Below are positions 19,601 through 28,187 of a DNA stretch of 64,000 nucleotides, piece by piece (positions within the stretch are counted from its first letter, which is position 1; every line of letters begins with the position of its first letter). Below the pieces are notes generated by a model. That model worked only from the letters and a program-made list of their open reading frames with translations, was not told the DNA's origin and did not search any database. Both the position numbers and the translations under genes were made by a program. This stretch comes from Lachnoclostridium sp. UBA5725. Its GTDB lineage: Bacteria > Bacillota > Clostridia > Lachnospirales > Lachnospiraceae. The DNA lies in NCBI GenBank assembly GCA_002419585.1, contig DIGJ01000002.1:307856-371855 (forward strand), read 5' to 3'.

Positions 19601-20147
19601 AAAGGAAATAAGAAAAAAAGAAGAAAATGAAAGGCATACCCCTATTATTGCTTTATCTGCCTATGCACTTAAGGGTGACAGGGAACGGTTTTTATCCTTA
19701 GGAATGGATGAATATATATCAAAACCGGTTGATATGAATCAGCTGTTTCAAGTGATTGAAAATACGACGCAGTTGCAAGAAAAATTTGATGCTTTATCAT
19801 TAGTAAGTGCATATTTTCAGGAGAAAAATCCATTGCAAGGGATTCGAAATGAGCACAATCAACCATATCTTAATATTGCGAAAATGATGCAGGATATACA
19901 TAAAAATATAAAAACATTAGATTTCGCAATGAAAAAAGATAACTTGATTGCGATAGAGGAGATTGCTCATGAATTAAAAACGCAATTTAATGAGATGGAA
20001 TCAACCAAAATGAAAGATATCGCTTTTAAAATCGAACTAGCTGCCAGAAGGGGAAATTTGGAGGAAGCGATAAAAAATAGCAAGGAAGTAATATCCGAAT
20101 TTGAAATACTGCGTAATAATCTTACATTCGATAAGGAGGAAGGATAA
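16674..20147 (+). CDS. Multi-PAS hybrid histidine kinase with receiver and Hpt-like tail
   Basis: This 1157-residue soluble protein contains about five PAS/PAC domains (roughly 20-140, 145-280, 290-410, 410-530, 540-660), a HisKA domain with H675 in NMSHEIRTPING, a HATPase_c domain (NAVKFT; DTGIGI; GGTGLGL), a receiver with D964 in LMDIQMPEMNG, and a C-terminal four-helix segment with H1099 in AHELKTQF that looks like an Hpt domain. No membrane segment is seen, so it senses an internal signal, perhaps redox or a small ligand; one PAS has a cysteine-rich stretch (CTYGLNCAECD). It lies between cheA and a receiver gene whose start overlaps its stop by 1 bp, so phosphorelay to that receiver is likely. 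Confidence 0.88.
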   Translation: MRNRTANETIALAEATLSCIGDGVISTNLEGRILYINQKAEKIIGQDSTNVLDKDFDEVIKFYNATTDILLTSPLRRVIATNVVCGLENNTVIYKKNNKKRFISASFSPINDRNTKRIGAVVVLRDITRLRTLEIDNINEKNNLKIMFESAPVGMLIMNEDALITQVNDTSLLFIQKDREQVIGRHFGDSFQCKESFKDKRGCTYGLNCAECDLLIAIKQSIKSGKTTSNIELHKILVKENQEQEYWFRVSVTPIVMDDKTNCIVTFIDITESKINEKLITESRDVCVNILNQLPSLAWMSDKELECNYVNNVWSEFTGISQGESLNLLWHNSIHPDDLVLYAKLRKEAVRGRKHFHFEVRIRRYDGVYRWCLAIDTPYYDLNNKFAGYIGSIYDITERKEAEEVLERYRKIIDNARDAIFILDLDGFILEANKSAVEAYGYTQEELCSMNITKIRPSWRYEKEQVQQAIQNGLFFETTHTRKDGSEFQVEVSSQGISIGEKKILFSIIRDITERKRAETEILFNQEKYYYLFMNMQSAYSYCNLLCDENNKPYDLEFVEVNCAFEEMFKVEKNQIIQKRFKEIFSNSNEFLENALHEYADILTVGRRITIEEYYCSVYDKWLSISLYSPYKNDIVTIITDITEKKQSEFRLISTKEAAEAANRAKSEFLANMSHEIRTPINGMVGMVDLTLMTELSNEQKDNLITAKACANSLLKIINDILDFSKMEAGKLSIENINFNIKELVEEIVKTYSPRVEEKGLELSYTFNTSIPEFLIGDPNRLRQVINNFLSNAVKFTNEGSICLTVKNIKRIKDEVELKFTITDTGIGISAKDIRHLFQSFNQVEQTFTKKYGGTGLGLAISKKLIELMGGQIGVESEKGKGSTFYFTLTFQIGNQIERKESPLPQLARVKRELTILLAEDDRINQKVILKLLKMRGHVVDLANNGIEVLNLYEPDKYDVILMDIQMPEMNGIEATKEIRKKEENERHTPIIALSAYALKGDRERFLSLGMDEYISKPVDMNQLFQVIENTTQLQEKFDALSLVSAYFQEKNPLQGIRNEHNQPYLNIAKMMQDIHKNIKTLDFAMKKDNLIAIEEIAHELKTQFNEMESTKMKDIAFKIELAARRGNLEEAIKNSKEVISEFEILRNNLTFDKEEG

Positions 20148-20554
20148 TGAGAATACTAATTGCGGAAGATGATTTGGTAAGCAGGAAATTTCTTTTCAAG
20201 TTTCTAAATCGTTATGGGGAATGTGATTTGGTAGTAGATGGCTTGGAGGCGTTAGATGCTTTCTTACTATCGGTAAAGGAGAAAAATCCTTACGATTTGA
20301 TATGCCTTGATATTATGATGCCAAAACTAGATGGGGTTAAGGTTTTAAAATCAATTCGTGACCTGGAATTGCAAAAAGGTATATTACCGACGGAACGTTC
20401 AAAAATTATTATGACTACGGCTTTAAGTGAAACTCAATTTGTCCAGAACGCATTTGATATTGGATGTGATGCTTATGCGGCAAAACCAATTGATACGGAG
20501 AAACTCCAGGGAGTATTACAAAAATTTGGCTTTTTTTCACAAGAGGAAAGGTAG
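20147..20554 (+). CDS. Single-domain response regulator
   Basis: A 135-residue receiver with acidic pair AEDD, phospho-acceptor D55 in CLDIMMPKLDG and KPID lysine. Its ATG overlaps the stop of the hybrid kinase, indicating translational coupling and a dedicated phosphorelay partnership. No output domain. It differs from the CheY at 14190 and could either diffuse to a target or act as a phosphate sink in the chemosensory pathway. Confidence 0.85.
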   Translation: MRILIAEDDLVSRKFLFKFLNRYGECDLVVDGLEALDAFLLSVKEKNPYDLICLDIMMPKLDGVKVLKSIRDLELQKGILPTERSKIIMTTALSETQFVQNAFDIGCDAYAAKPIDTEKLQGVLQKFGFFSQEER

Positions 20555-20599
20555 TATAATTCGTATTTAAGCCAATCATAATTTGAAAGGAGAGGAAAT

Positions 20600-21097
20600 A
20601 TGCTCGAAAATGAAAAAGACGATGTGGATTTTTTGGAGCAAGAGGAAGATACTCAAAAAGGTAGATTTCTCACGTTTCAAATCGCCAAAGAAGTGTATGG
20701 CATCGAAATCAAATATGTTACCGAGATTATTGGCATTCAACCCATAACTGAGGTTCCAGAATTGCCAGAATATATCAAAGGGATCATCAATTTAAGAGGA
20801 AAAATCATACCTGTAATGGATATCAGACTACGATTTAAAAAGGACTGGGTTGCATACAACGATAGAACATGCGTAATTGTAGTTGATATAGGAATCTTCT
20901 CCATTGGATTAATTGTAGATCATGTATCGGAAGTTATTTCTATACCAGAGGATGAAATTGCAGATCCTCCAGATGTAAAAAATGGAGGGAACCGATATAT
21001 AAAAGGAATTGGAAAAGTAGGAAGTGAAGTTAAATTATTGCTCGACTGCGATAAACTATTAAACGATAAAGATATGGAAAGCTTAACGAACGTATGA
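20600..21097 (+). CDS. cheW: Chemotaxis coupling protein CheW
   Basis: A 165-residue CheW SH3-like fold with a ~20-residue acidic N-terminal extension. Family motifs include VYGIEIKYVTEIIG, LPEYIKGIINLRGKIIPVMD and GLIVDHVSEVI. It bridges the receptor encoded immediately downstream and CheA P5. Ribosome binding site GAGAGG precedes the ATG. Confidence 0.93.
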   Translation: MLENEKDDVDFLEQEEDTQKGRFLTFQIAKEVYGIEIKYVTEIIGIQPITEVPELPEYIKGIINLRGKIIPVMDIRLRFKKDWVAYNDRTCVIVVDIGIFSIGLIVDHVSEVISIPEDEIADPPDVKNGGNRYIKGIGKVGSEVKLLLDCDKLLNDKDMESLTNV

Positions 21098-21112
21098 TAA
21101 GGAGGGTATTAT

Positions 21113-22816
21113 ATGAAATGGTATTATAATATGAAAATTGGTGCAAAACTTTTATTAGGATTTATTGTTGTTGCAATGATAGCAGGAGCTGTTGGAGTTA
21201 TAGGTATTTACAATTTAAATCAAATGGATACGAAATATAGTAGTCTTTACAATGAATATGGAGTTCCGCTTGGTGATATTGCGGATGCATCCAACTATTA
21301 TCAGCAGATTCGAATTGGTTTAAGAGATTTGTTGATAGAAGAGGATAGCGAGAATTTAAATACAATCGTCGAAAAAATAGGTACAAATGATAAGCTTATG
21401 AAAGAAGCGCTGGCAGAATTTGAGACTTCACTACAGACGCAAGAAGGTATTGGAGCCTATGAAAATCTGGAAACAGCGATAGCAAATTATGCACCAATTC
21501 AAGAAGAAATCATCCAGTATGTACTTTCTAATCAAAAAGATAAGGCGTATTCGATTTATAAAGCAGATGAAAGTGCAGCGATTGTTGCTGAAATTTTAAA
21601 CCAAATCTCTGTATTATTTGAATTAAAAGATGAAAATGGACAAATTTTATCTGAGCAGTATTCAAAAGATTCGGATAATACAATCATGATGGTAATTATT
21701 ATTGTTGTGATTGCGATTATAGCTGCTACTGCATTGGGAATCTTTATTTCTAGAATCATAAGTAAGCCAATTGTCCGTTTGGTTGGTATTGCAGAAAAAG
21801 TAGCAGATGGTGATTTGGATGTTGTGATTCAAAGTACGACGAAGGACGAAGTTGGATTGCTTAGTAAGGCGTTTCGCAAAATGACCGATAATTTGAATGA
21901 GGTTATGGGAAACATCGGTACAGCAGCTGAGCAAGTATCAGCAGGAGCTACTCAATTATCGGATTCAAGTATGGCTCTTTCACAAGGAGCAACGGAGCAG
22001 GCTAGTTCCATTGAGGAATTATCTGCATCGATTGAAGAAATATCAGCACAAACGAAACTGAATGCAGAAAATGCAAAAGAAGCAAATCAGTTAACCGAAC
22101 AAGCCAAGGTCAGTGCAATCGAAGGCAATAATCAAATGAGCGATATGCTTAAAGCAATGGAAGACATCAATGATGCGTCCATTAATATTTCAAAAATTAT
22201 AAAAGTAATTGATGATATCGCATTCCAAACCAACATTTTAGCATTGAATGCAGCAGTTGAAGCTGCCCGAGCAGGTCAACATGGAAAGGGATTTGCTGTA
22301 GTGGCAGAAGAAGTTAGAAATCTAGCGGCTCGTTCTGCAAATGCTGCAAAAGAGACGACTGCCATGATTGAAGGTTCTGTTAAGAAGGCAGAGGGGGGTA
22401 CAAAGATTGCAAACGAAACAGCGTTGGCGCTGAATAAGATAGTTGAGGGCATTGCAAGTGCTGCTAATTTAATCAGTGGTATCGCAGAAGCATCCAATGA
22501 GCAGGCACAAGGAATCGCTCAAATCAATCAAGGAATCATGCAAGTGTCCATGGTTGTTCAGACAAATTCTGCTACTTCGGAAGAAAGTGCGGCAGCAAGT
22601 GAAGAACTAGCAAGTCAGGCGGTACTCCTAGAAGATCAGGTTTCAAGATTTAAATTAAGAAAGACAATGAAAAATAATACATACCGAGAATTTGAGGATG
22701 ATTATAACACTACGTATTCGGGGGTAAAAGATGTAAAAATGAGGGAATCAGAGAGTAAGAGCGATAAGAGGAACAAGAAAATAATTCTTAGTGATAGTGA
22801 ATTCGGAAAATATTAA
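21113..22816 (+). CDS. Methyl-accepting chemotaxis protein with a four-helix-bundle sensor
   Basis: The 567-residue receptor has transmembrane helices at about 10-32 and 190-212 flanking a ~155-residue extracellular four-helix-bundle (4HB_MCP-type) domain, a HAMP domain (ISRIISKPIVRLVG on), and a long signalling hairpin whose tip contains the invariant IDDIAFQTNILALNAAVEAARAG. The C-terminus is a charged tail with no NWETF-like CheR/CheB tether. It sits in the che operon and is the likely dedicated receptor of this array. Ligand unknown. Confidence 0.93.
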   Translation: MKWYYNMKIGAKLLLGFIVVAMIAGAVGVIGIYNLNQMDTKYSSLYNEYGVPLGDIADASNYYQQIRIGLRDLLIEEDSENLNTIVEKIGTNDKLMKEALAEFETSLQTQEGIGAYENLETAIANYAPIQEEIIQYVLSNQKDKAYSIYKADESAAIVAEILNQISVLFELKDENGQILSEQYSKDSDNTIMMVIIIVVIAIIAATALGIFISRIISKPIVRLVGIAEKVADGDLDVVIQSTTKDEVGLLSKAFRKMTDNLNEVMGNIGTAAEQVSAGATQLSDSSMALSQGATEQASSIEELSASIEEISAQTKLNAENAKEANQLTEQAKVSAIEGNNQMSDMLKAMEDINDASINISKIIKVIDDIAFQTNILALNAAVEAARAGQHGKGFAVVAEEVRNLAARSANAAKETTAMIEGSVKKAEGGTKIANETALALNKIVEGIASAANLISGIAEASNEQAQGIAQINQGIMQVSMVVQTNSATSEESAAASEELASQAVLLEDQVSRFKLRKTMKNNTYREFEDDYNTTYSGVKDVKMRESESKSDKRNKKIILSDSEFGKY

Positions 22817-22839
22817 TCACAAAAGATATTGAGGGTAAA

Positions 22840-23655
22840 ATGATCACAATTACAGACAAAGAATTTAAACAATTAGCAGAATATATAAAAAAAAATTACG
22901 GTATCAATTTAAAAGATGAAAAAAAGGTGTTGGTATCCGGCCGTTTGCAACAAGTACTCATACAAGAAGGGTGTAGTAATTTCACGAAGTATTTGGACTA
23001 TGTAACATCGGATAAAAGTGGAGCGGCAGTCATCACAATGCTAGATAAAATTACGACAAACCACACCTTTTTCATGAGAGAAGCGGACCACTTTGATTGC
23101 TTTAAAGGGAAGGTTCTGCCATATCTTAAGAATAGAATACCAGATAAAGATATGCGAATATGGTGTGCTGCTAGTTCGACTGGGGAAGAAGCATATACAT
23201 TGGCTATGCTAATTGATGAATTTTTAGGTGGTGAAAAAATATTCTGGGACACCAAAATTTTAGCGACCGATATTTCAGAAAATGTACTAAATCAGGCAGT
23301 TAAGGGAGTCTATAGCAATGAGAAAATAGATCCCCTGCCCCTGCACTGGAGACAGAATTATTTTCAGCGATATAATGATGAAAACTGGATTGTGAAAGAA
23401 AAAATAAAAAATGAAGTGATTTTTCGAAAATTTAATTTAATACAACAGATATATCCGTTTAAGAAAAAATTTCATGTAATATTTTGTAGAAATGTAATGA
23501 TTTATTTTGATCAGGATACAAAGAATGAGCTGGTTAAGCGCTTATATGATCAATTGGAAATCGGTGGTTATTTGTTCATCGGTCATTCAGAATCGATAGA
23601 CAGATTATTATGCAATTTTCAATATGTGATGCCATCTGTATATAAGAAGAAGTAA
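22840..23655 (+). CDS. cheR: Chemoreceptor methyltransferase CheR
   Basis: The 271-residue protein has the N-terminal helical domain and SAM-binding methyltransferase domain of CheR, with motifs NHTFFMREADHF, IWCAASSTGEEAYTLAM and FHVIFCRNVMIYFD. It methylates receptor glutamates for adaptation. It lies 23 bp after the MCP gene and 34 bp before cheB. Confidence 0.93.
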   Translation: MITITDKEFKQLAEYIKKNYGINLKDEKKVLVSGRLQQVLIQEGCSNFTKYLDYVTSDKSGAAVITMLDKITTNHTFFMREADHFDCFKGKVLPYLKNRIPDKDMRIWCAASSTGEEAYTLAMLIDEFLGGEKIFWDTKILATDISENVLNQAVKGVYSNEKIDPLPLHWRQNYFQRYNDENWIVKEKIKNEVIFRKFNLIQQIYPFKKKFHVIFCRNVMIYFDQDTKNELVKRLYDQLEIGGYLFIGHSESIDRLLCNFQYVMPSVYKKK

Positions 23656-23689
23656 AAAGATATCTGCCAGTAGGGATATGGAGTGTAGA

Positions 23690-24712
23690 ATGATAAAAAA
23701 AATAAAAGTGTTAGTAGTAGATGATAGTATCGTATTTCGGGAAACTATCATCCGGGGAATCGCATTGGATGATGGGATAGAAGTAGTGGCAAAAGCTTCC
23801 GATCCATTCGAAGCCAGAGATAAAATACTATTATGTGAACCAGATGTTATGTTGTGTGATGTAGAGATGCCTAAAATGAATGGCATTGAATTTATAAAAA
23901 GATTACTACCACAATATTCGCTTCCAGTTATCGTAGTGAGTGGTGCTACGGAAGCGGTGTTTGATGCCATGAATGCAGGCGCTGTTGATTTTGTTGCCAA
24001 GCCAAATAACAAAACTTCAACAAATATGCAGTCATTCATACTAGAATTAATCACGAAAATTAAGATTGCCGCTGCGTCTCATGTTTCCAATCAAGCACTT
24101 GTTCCAGTGGTGGAAAATGCTTCGAATATTGAACTTCCCAAAAACAAGATAATTGCAATTGGAGCGTCCACAGGAGGAACGGAGGCATTAAGCAATATTT
24201 TAGTGCAGTTACCTAAAAATATTCCAGGAATCGTAATTGTCCAACACATTCCACCTGTATTTTCCCGTATGTTTGCAGAACGAATGGATAATCAGACTTC
24301 ATTAAAGGTGAAAGAGGCACAAACCGGGGATATTGTTGAAACCGGAACGGTTCTGATAGCGCCAGGCGATCAACATATGCGAATAAAGAAAATAGGAGAT
24401 CGATATAAAGTAGAAGTATTTGAAGATAAAAAAGTAAATGGACATTGTCCTTCCGTGGATGTTTTATTTGAGTCCGTTTCCAAAGAAGCTGGTGAAAATG
24501 CAGTTGGAATCATATTGACAGGAATGGGTTATGATGGAGCAAAGGGGCTTTTGTCTATGCGAAGAAAACGAGCCAGAACCATTGGACAAGATGAAAAGTC
24601 TTGTGTGGTATATGGAATGCCAAAAGTAGCATTTGATATTGGTGCTGTCGAAAAACAGGTAACGTTAGGCAACATACCGCAAACACTGATTTCTGTTTTA
24701 AGATATAATTAG
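23690..24712 (+). CDS. cheB: Protein-glutamate methylesterase CheB
   Basis: A 340-residue response regulator-methylesterase. The receiver has DDSIVFRE and D57 in LCDVEMPKMNG. The catalytic domain has the serine in IGASTGGTEAL, the histidine in IVQHIPP and the aspartate in LTGMGYDGAKG. I prefer ATG 23690 (GGAG at proper distance) to 23678. It removes methyl groups from receptors when phosphorylated by CheA, and it ends the operon, abutting the LysR gene tail to tail with no space for a terminator. No CheC, CheD or CheX gene is present here. Confidence 0.93.
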   Translation: MIKKIKVLVVDDSIVFRETIIRGIALDDGIEVVAKASDPFEARDKILLCEPDVMLCDVEMPKMNGIEFIKRLLPQYSLPVIVVSGATEAVFDAMNAGAVDFVAKPNNKTSTNMQSFILELITKIKIAAASHVSNQALVPVVENASNIELPKNKIIAIGASTGGTEALSNILVQLPKNIPGIVIVQHIPPVFSRMFAERMDNQTSLKVKEAQTGDIVETGTVLIAPGDQHMRIKKIGDRYKVEVFEDKKVNGHCPSVDVLFESVSKEAGENAVGIILTGMGYDGAKGLLSMRRKRARTIGQDEKSCVVYGMPKVAFDIGAVEKQVTLGNIPQTLISVLRYN

Positions 24713-25588
24713 TTACGTTACAAAGATATCAAACAAAGATTGATAGTAGTCCCCAAATACGCTATTCTTGCGCCAAATATAGTTAAATTCATGGCATAAA
24801 TCAAAATGGGGAATCTCGATTCGCTTTAGCTTTTTTTCTTCGATTTCTTTTTTTACAGCAATTTCATACATAAAACTGATTCCACAATTATGTTCTACTA
24901 ATTGCTTTATGACATGGATACTACTTATTGTTGAGATGCGTTTAAAATCGGATAAAGAAAATCCGTGATCGGATAGGTAACGCTCTAAAATTTCTTTTGT
25001 ACCAGAACCATTCTCGCGTACAATCAGGTTGTGCGAAAACAGTTCATGGAAATGCGTAACCGATGGCAATGTATAATCGTTTCCGCAGACAAGTATGTAT
25101 TTTTCATTTGAAACGGTTTTAAATTCATATTCTCCTTTTTGAAAATAACCTTCAATAATAGCAAAATCGATGAGCCCCTCTTCTAGTAAGGAGAGGAGTT
25201 CTTTTGTATTTGCAATCACAAATTCAAACTGCAAATTTGGATGTTTCTGTATAAAATCATTTAATTTATCTGGCATCATAAATTCACCAATGGTAAGTGT
25301 AGCACCGAATTTGATGGTCTGCGACTCCATTGCATGGTCGGATATTTTTTTCTTTATGTGCATCGTATCATGCTTAATTGAAAGCATGGCATCTCTTAAT
25401 TCTTCCCCTGCATAGGTTAATTGCAGTGCCTTGTTTGTATAAGTAAATAAGGCATCGCCGTAATAGTTTTCCAGATATTTAATATGTTGTGACACACCTG
25501 GCTGTGTAATACCAAGCTCTCTTGCAGCTTTTGTATAATTCATATATTTACATACACATAAAAAAGTTTCAATCCGAAAATCAAGCAT
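24713..25588 (-). CDS. LysR-family transcriptional regulator (YeiE-like by context)
   Basis: The 291-residue protein starts with a typical LysR winged helix (YTKAARELGITQPGVSQHIKYLE) and continues into a periplasmic-binding-type effector domain. It is divergent from a YeiH-family membrane protein gene. This is the same pairing as yeiE/yeiH of E. coli and similar Firmicutes loci, where the regulator controls the transporter. An inverted repeat CATAATAGAATATTATG at 25626-25642 lies between them and is the likely binding site. Confidence 0.88.
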   Translation of the reverse strand: MLDFRIETFLCVCKYMNYTKAARELGITQPGVSQHIKYLENYYGDALFTYTNKALQLTYAGEELRDAMLSIKHDTMHIKKKISDHAMESQTIKFGATLTIGEFMMPDKLNDFIQKHPNLQFEFVIANTKELLSLLEEGLIDFAIIEGYFQKGEYEFKTVSNEKYILVCGNDYTLPSVTHFHELFSHNLIVRENGSGTKEILERYLSDHGFSLSDFKRISTISSIHVIKQLVEHNCGISFMYEIAVKKEIEEKKLKRIEIPHFDLCHEFNYIWRKNSVFGDYYQSLFDIFVT

Positions 25589-25625
25589 GTGATGCCTCCT
25601 TTTATTTTAATTATGTTTACAACAA

Positions 25626-25642
25626 TCATAATAGAATATTAT
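25626..25642. promoter_or_regulatory. Candidate LysR operator
   Basis: CATAATAGAATATTATG is a perfect 7-bp inverted repeat with a 3-bp centre in the divergent LysR-YeiH intergenic region. LysR-type regulators bind such dyads to control both directions. Confidence 0.55.
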
Positions 25643-25724
25643 GGAACAATCAATATAAATAATTTTACATTATAAATAAATCATGTTAAATTTAAAAAAA
25701 ACAAAGGAAGAGAGAATCAATTTT

Positions 25725-26774
25725 ATGAAAAAATATACAAAAGGTATAATTTTATGTTTTCTAATAGCAATTGTAGCGTGGATGGCAGTGAAAATATTCA
25801 GTAATCTTGAAGTGATAGGAGCCCCAATTATAGCCATTTTAATGGGTATGATTATATCTTTCAAAATAAAAGACAAAAGTATATACAAGGAAGGGATTGG
25901 GTTTACTTCAAAAAAGATTTTGCAATATGCAGTCATTTTGTTGGGGTTTGGATTAAATCTTGCTACGGTTGGAAAAGTAGGACTAAGTTCGCTTCCGATT
26001 ATTATTTCAACCATTACTACATCATTGATTGTAGCTTATATTATGCATAAAGTTTTACATGTACCAGTCAATATCTCCACGTTGATTGGAGTAGGATCAT
26101 CTATATGCGGTGGCTCGGCGATTGCTGCAACGGCACCGGTAATCGATGCGGATGATGAAGAAATTGCACAGGCCATTTCGGTTATATTTTTATTTAATGT
26201 TATAGCAGCCTTAATTTTTCCAACATTAGGCGCTATGCTAGGCTTATCTAATGAGGGATTTGGTTTATTTGCAGGAACAGCAATCAATGATACCTCTTCT
26301 GTTACGGCAGCAGCATCTACATGGGATACATTTCATGGTACCAATGGAGCGGTACTCGGATATGCGACAATTGTTAAACTTACGAGAACCCTGGCGATCA
26401 TACCAATCACCTTAGTGTTGTCTTTGATAAGAATAAAAAAGGAAAGGGCAGCTTCTTTGAATACCAATGGTAAGGTAAAGATTAGTAAGATATTTCCTAT
26501 GTTTATCTTGTATTTTGTAGCAGCCTCTTTTCTTACTACATTGATTACGGCTATTTGTACGGGAAGTTCCTTAGAGATTGCAGAACATGTATTTCACTTT
26601 TTAAAGCAAATGAGTAAGTTCTTTATTATTATGGCAATGAGCGCAATTGGACTAAATACGGATATTGTAAAGCTGGTTAAGAAGGGAGGTAAACCTATAT
26701 TAATGGGATTTTGTTGCTGGATTTCCATTGCGGCAGTAAGTATTTTATTACAGCATATACTTGGTATCCTTTAG
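25725..26774 (+). CDS. YeiH/UPF0324-family membrane protein (putative sulfate/anion exporter)
   Basis: About ten hydrophobic helices over 349 residues, with the family motifs LGFGLNLATVGKVG, GVGSSICGGSAIAATAPVI and TAINDTSSVTAA. I prefer the ATG at 25725 because it directly starts the first helix region and has AAGGAAG upstream; the ATG at 25683 lacks a ribosome binding site. UPF0324 proteins are annotated as putative sulfate exporters, with weak experimental basis. The divergent LysR gene is the probable regulator. Confidence 0.85.
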   Translation: MKKYTKGIILCFLIAIVAWMAVKIFSNLEVIGAPIIAILMGMIISFKIKDKSIYKEGIGFTSKKILQYAVILLGFGLNLATVGKVGLSSLPIIISTITTSLIVAYIMHKVLHVPVNISTLIGVGSSICGGSAIAATAPVIDADDEEIAQAISVIFLFNVIAALIFPTLGAMLGLSNEGFGLFAGTAINDTSSVTAAASTWDTFHGTNGAVLGYATIVKLTRTLAIIPITLVLSLIRIKKERAASLNTNGKVKISKIFPMFILYFVAASFLTTLITAICTGSSLEIAEHVFHFLKQMSKFFIIMAMSAIGLNTDIVKLVKKGGKPILMGFCCWISIAAVSILLQHILGIL

Positions 26775-26867
26775 CATGGAAAATTGGTATCAATGATGTT
26801 ATAATATCAAAAGTTAGTATTTGTGAGAAATGTAGGATTGGGAATGGAAATAAGGAAAGAAATCATT

Positions 26868-27536
26868 ATGAATCAGTCAGGTCAAATTTCAGAATCATTG
26901 AAGTTAGGTAGTATTTTAGCTTTATCCGGTGGATTTATGGATGCGTACACCTATGTATGCCGTGGTCATGTATTTGCAAATGCACAGACGGGAAACATGC
27001 TTTTATTTGGTGTAAATTTATCCGAAGGAAATTACCAAATGGCGCTTCGCTATTTATTCCCTGTGCTCGCCTTTACGCTGGGGATTGTGATAGCCAACAT
27101 TGTGAAATATTGCTTTAAATACAAAGAAAATATACATTGGAGACAGATAACGATTTTAGCAGAGGCAGCAATACTGTTATCGGTAAGCTTTATGCCGCAA
27201 AGTGCTAATTTGATTGCAAACAGTCTGGTATCCTTTGCTTGTGGAATTCAAGTGGAGAGTTTTCGTAAAATAAATGGTACTGGAATTGCAACAACAATGT
27301 GTATTGGTAATTTAAGAACGGCAACGAAAGCACTTTGCGATTATTGCTATGGAAAAGAAAAAGCAGAAGAAAAAAAATGTATTATGACGTATGGAATCAT
27401 TATTATATTTGTGATAGGGGCAATTTTTGGAAATAGATGCGTAGAACTTTACAACGAAAAGGCAATCATTGGAAGCGCTATATTAATGCTAATTGGTTTC
27501 TTTTTGATGTTTATTAAGGAAGATAAGTTGGAATGA
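26868..27536 (+). CDS. YoaK/DUF1275-family membrane protein
   Basis: A 222-residue protein with about six hydrophobic helices and the DUF1275 signature GGFMDAYTYVCRGHVFANAQTGN. Start at 26868 follows AAGGAAAG; upstream in-frame ATG at 26823 lacks one. Function of this family is unknown. It is 93 bp downstream of the YeiH gene, on the same strand. Confidence 0.85.
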   Translation: MNQSGQISESLKLGSILALSGGFMDAYTYVCRGHVFANAQTGNMLLFGVNLSEGNYQMALRYLFPVLAFTLGIVIANIVKYCFKYKENIHWRQITILAEAAILLSVSFMPQSANLIANSLVSFACGIQVESFRKINGTGIATTMCIGNLRTATKALCDYCYGKEKAEEKKCIMTYGIIIIFVIGAIFGNRCVELYNEKAIIGSAILMLIGFFLMFIKEDKLE

Positions 27537-27708
27537 TTAAAATTAGCTTTCATATTTGTTGCAAAAACAACAGAAATAATGGAGAGATTGTATTATAATA
27601 GCGATATGAAATCAGTAAGTGCTGAATATAAATTGAAAATTGTTTCAAAATAATACGAAAGAACATGTTGTAAGAAAATAAGCATCTAGAATAAGGAGGA
27701 TGAAGAAA

Positions 27709-28053
27709 ATGTCTCAAAGTTATATCAAAAATATTGCACATGAAGAAATAGTAACAATGGCAGAACAGGTAAGTATTCAAAAAGGCCAAGTGGTAAGTAA
27801 AACACTTGCTCAAAATGGTGCAGTTAGTATCACAATCTTTGCGTTTGATAAAAACGAAGAAATAGGAAGTCATGATTCAAGTGGCGATGCGATGGTTACT
27901 GTTTTAGAAGGTACTGGAAAGTTTACCGTGGACGGAATTGAATATATCTTGAAACAAGGCGAAACACTGATAATGCCAGCGAAAAAGCCGCATGCAGTAT
28001 TTGCAACAGAAGCGTTCAAAATGCTTCTTGTAGTAGTATTTCCAATCGAATAA
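27709..28053 (+). CDS. Small cupin-domain protein
   Basis: The 114-residue single-domain cupin carries motif 1-like ...GSHDSSGDAMVTVLEGTG and motif 2-like GETLIMPAKKPHAV. Only one histidine is retained in each motif (H in SHDSS, H in KPHAV), fewer than in metal-dependent cupin enzymes, so it may be a ligand-binding or weakly metal-binding member. The ATG at 27709 is positioned by AAGGAGG. Monocistronic, and followed by a strong hairpin. Confidence 0.85.
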   Translation: MSQSYIKNIAHEEIVTMAEQVSIQKGQVVSKTLAQNGAVSITIFAFDKNEEIGSHDSSGDAMVTVLEGTGKFTVDGIEYILKQGETLIMPAKKPHAVFATEAFKMLLVVVFPIE

Positions 28054-28094
28054 AAACAAGAGAGCATGCCATCGTAAGAGTATAAATCATAAAC

Positions 28095-28157
28095 TTAATA
28101 AGCCATAAACAAAAAAAGGAGTGAATCACACTCCTTTTTTTGTTTATGGCTTATTAA
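28095..28157. terminator. Perfect 29-bp-stem hairpin (bidirectional terminator, repeat family B tip)
   Basis: A perfect 29-bp inverted repeat with a 5-nt loop (28124-28128), beginning TTAATAAGCCATAAAC and ending GTTTATGGCTTATTAA, with internal A7/T7 runs. It separates two convergent genes. The same AATAAGCCATAAAC arms recur at 50911-50924 and in reverse at 51059-51073, so this is both a terminator and a member of a dispersed repeat family. Confidence 0.8.
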
Positions 28158-28187
28158 AAATATTCATTCTACTGTGTTTTGAACTAC

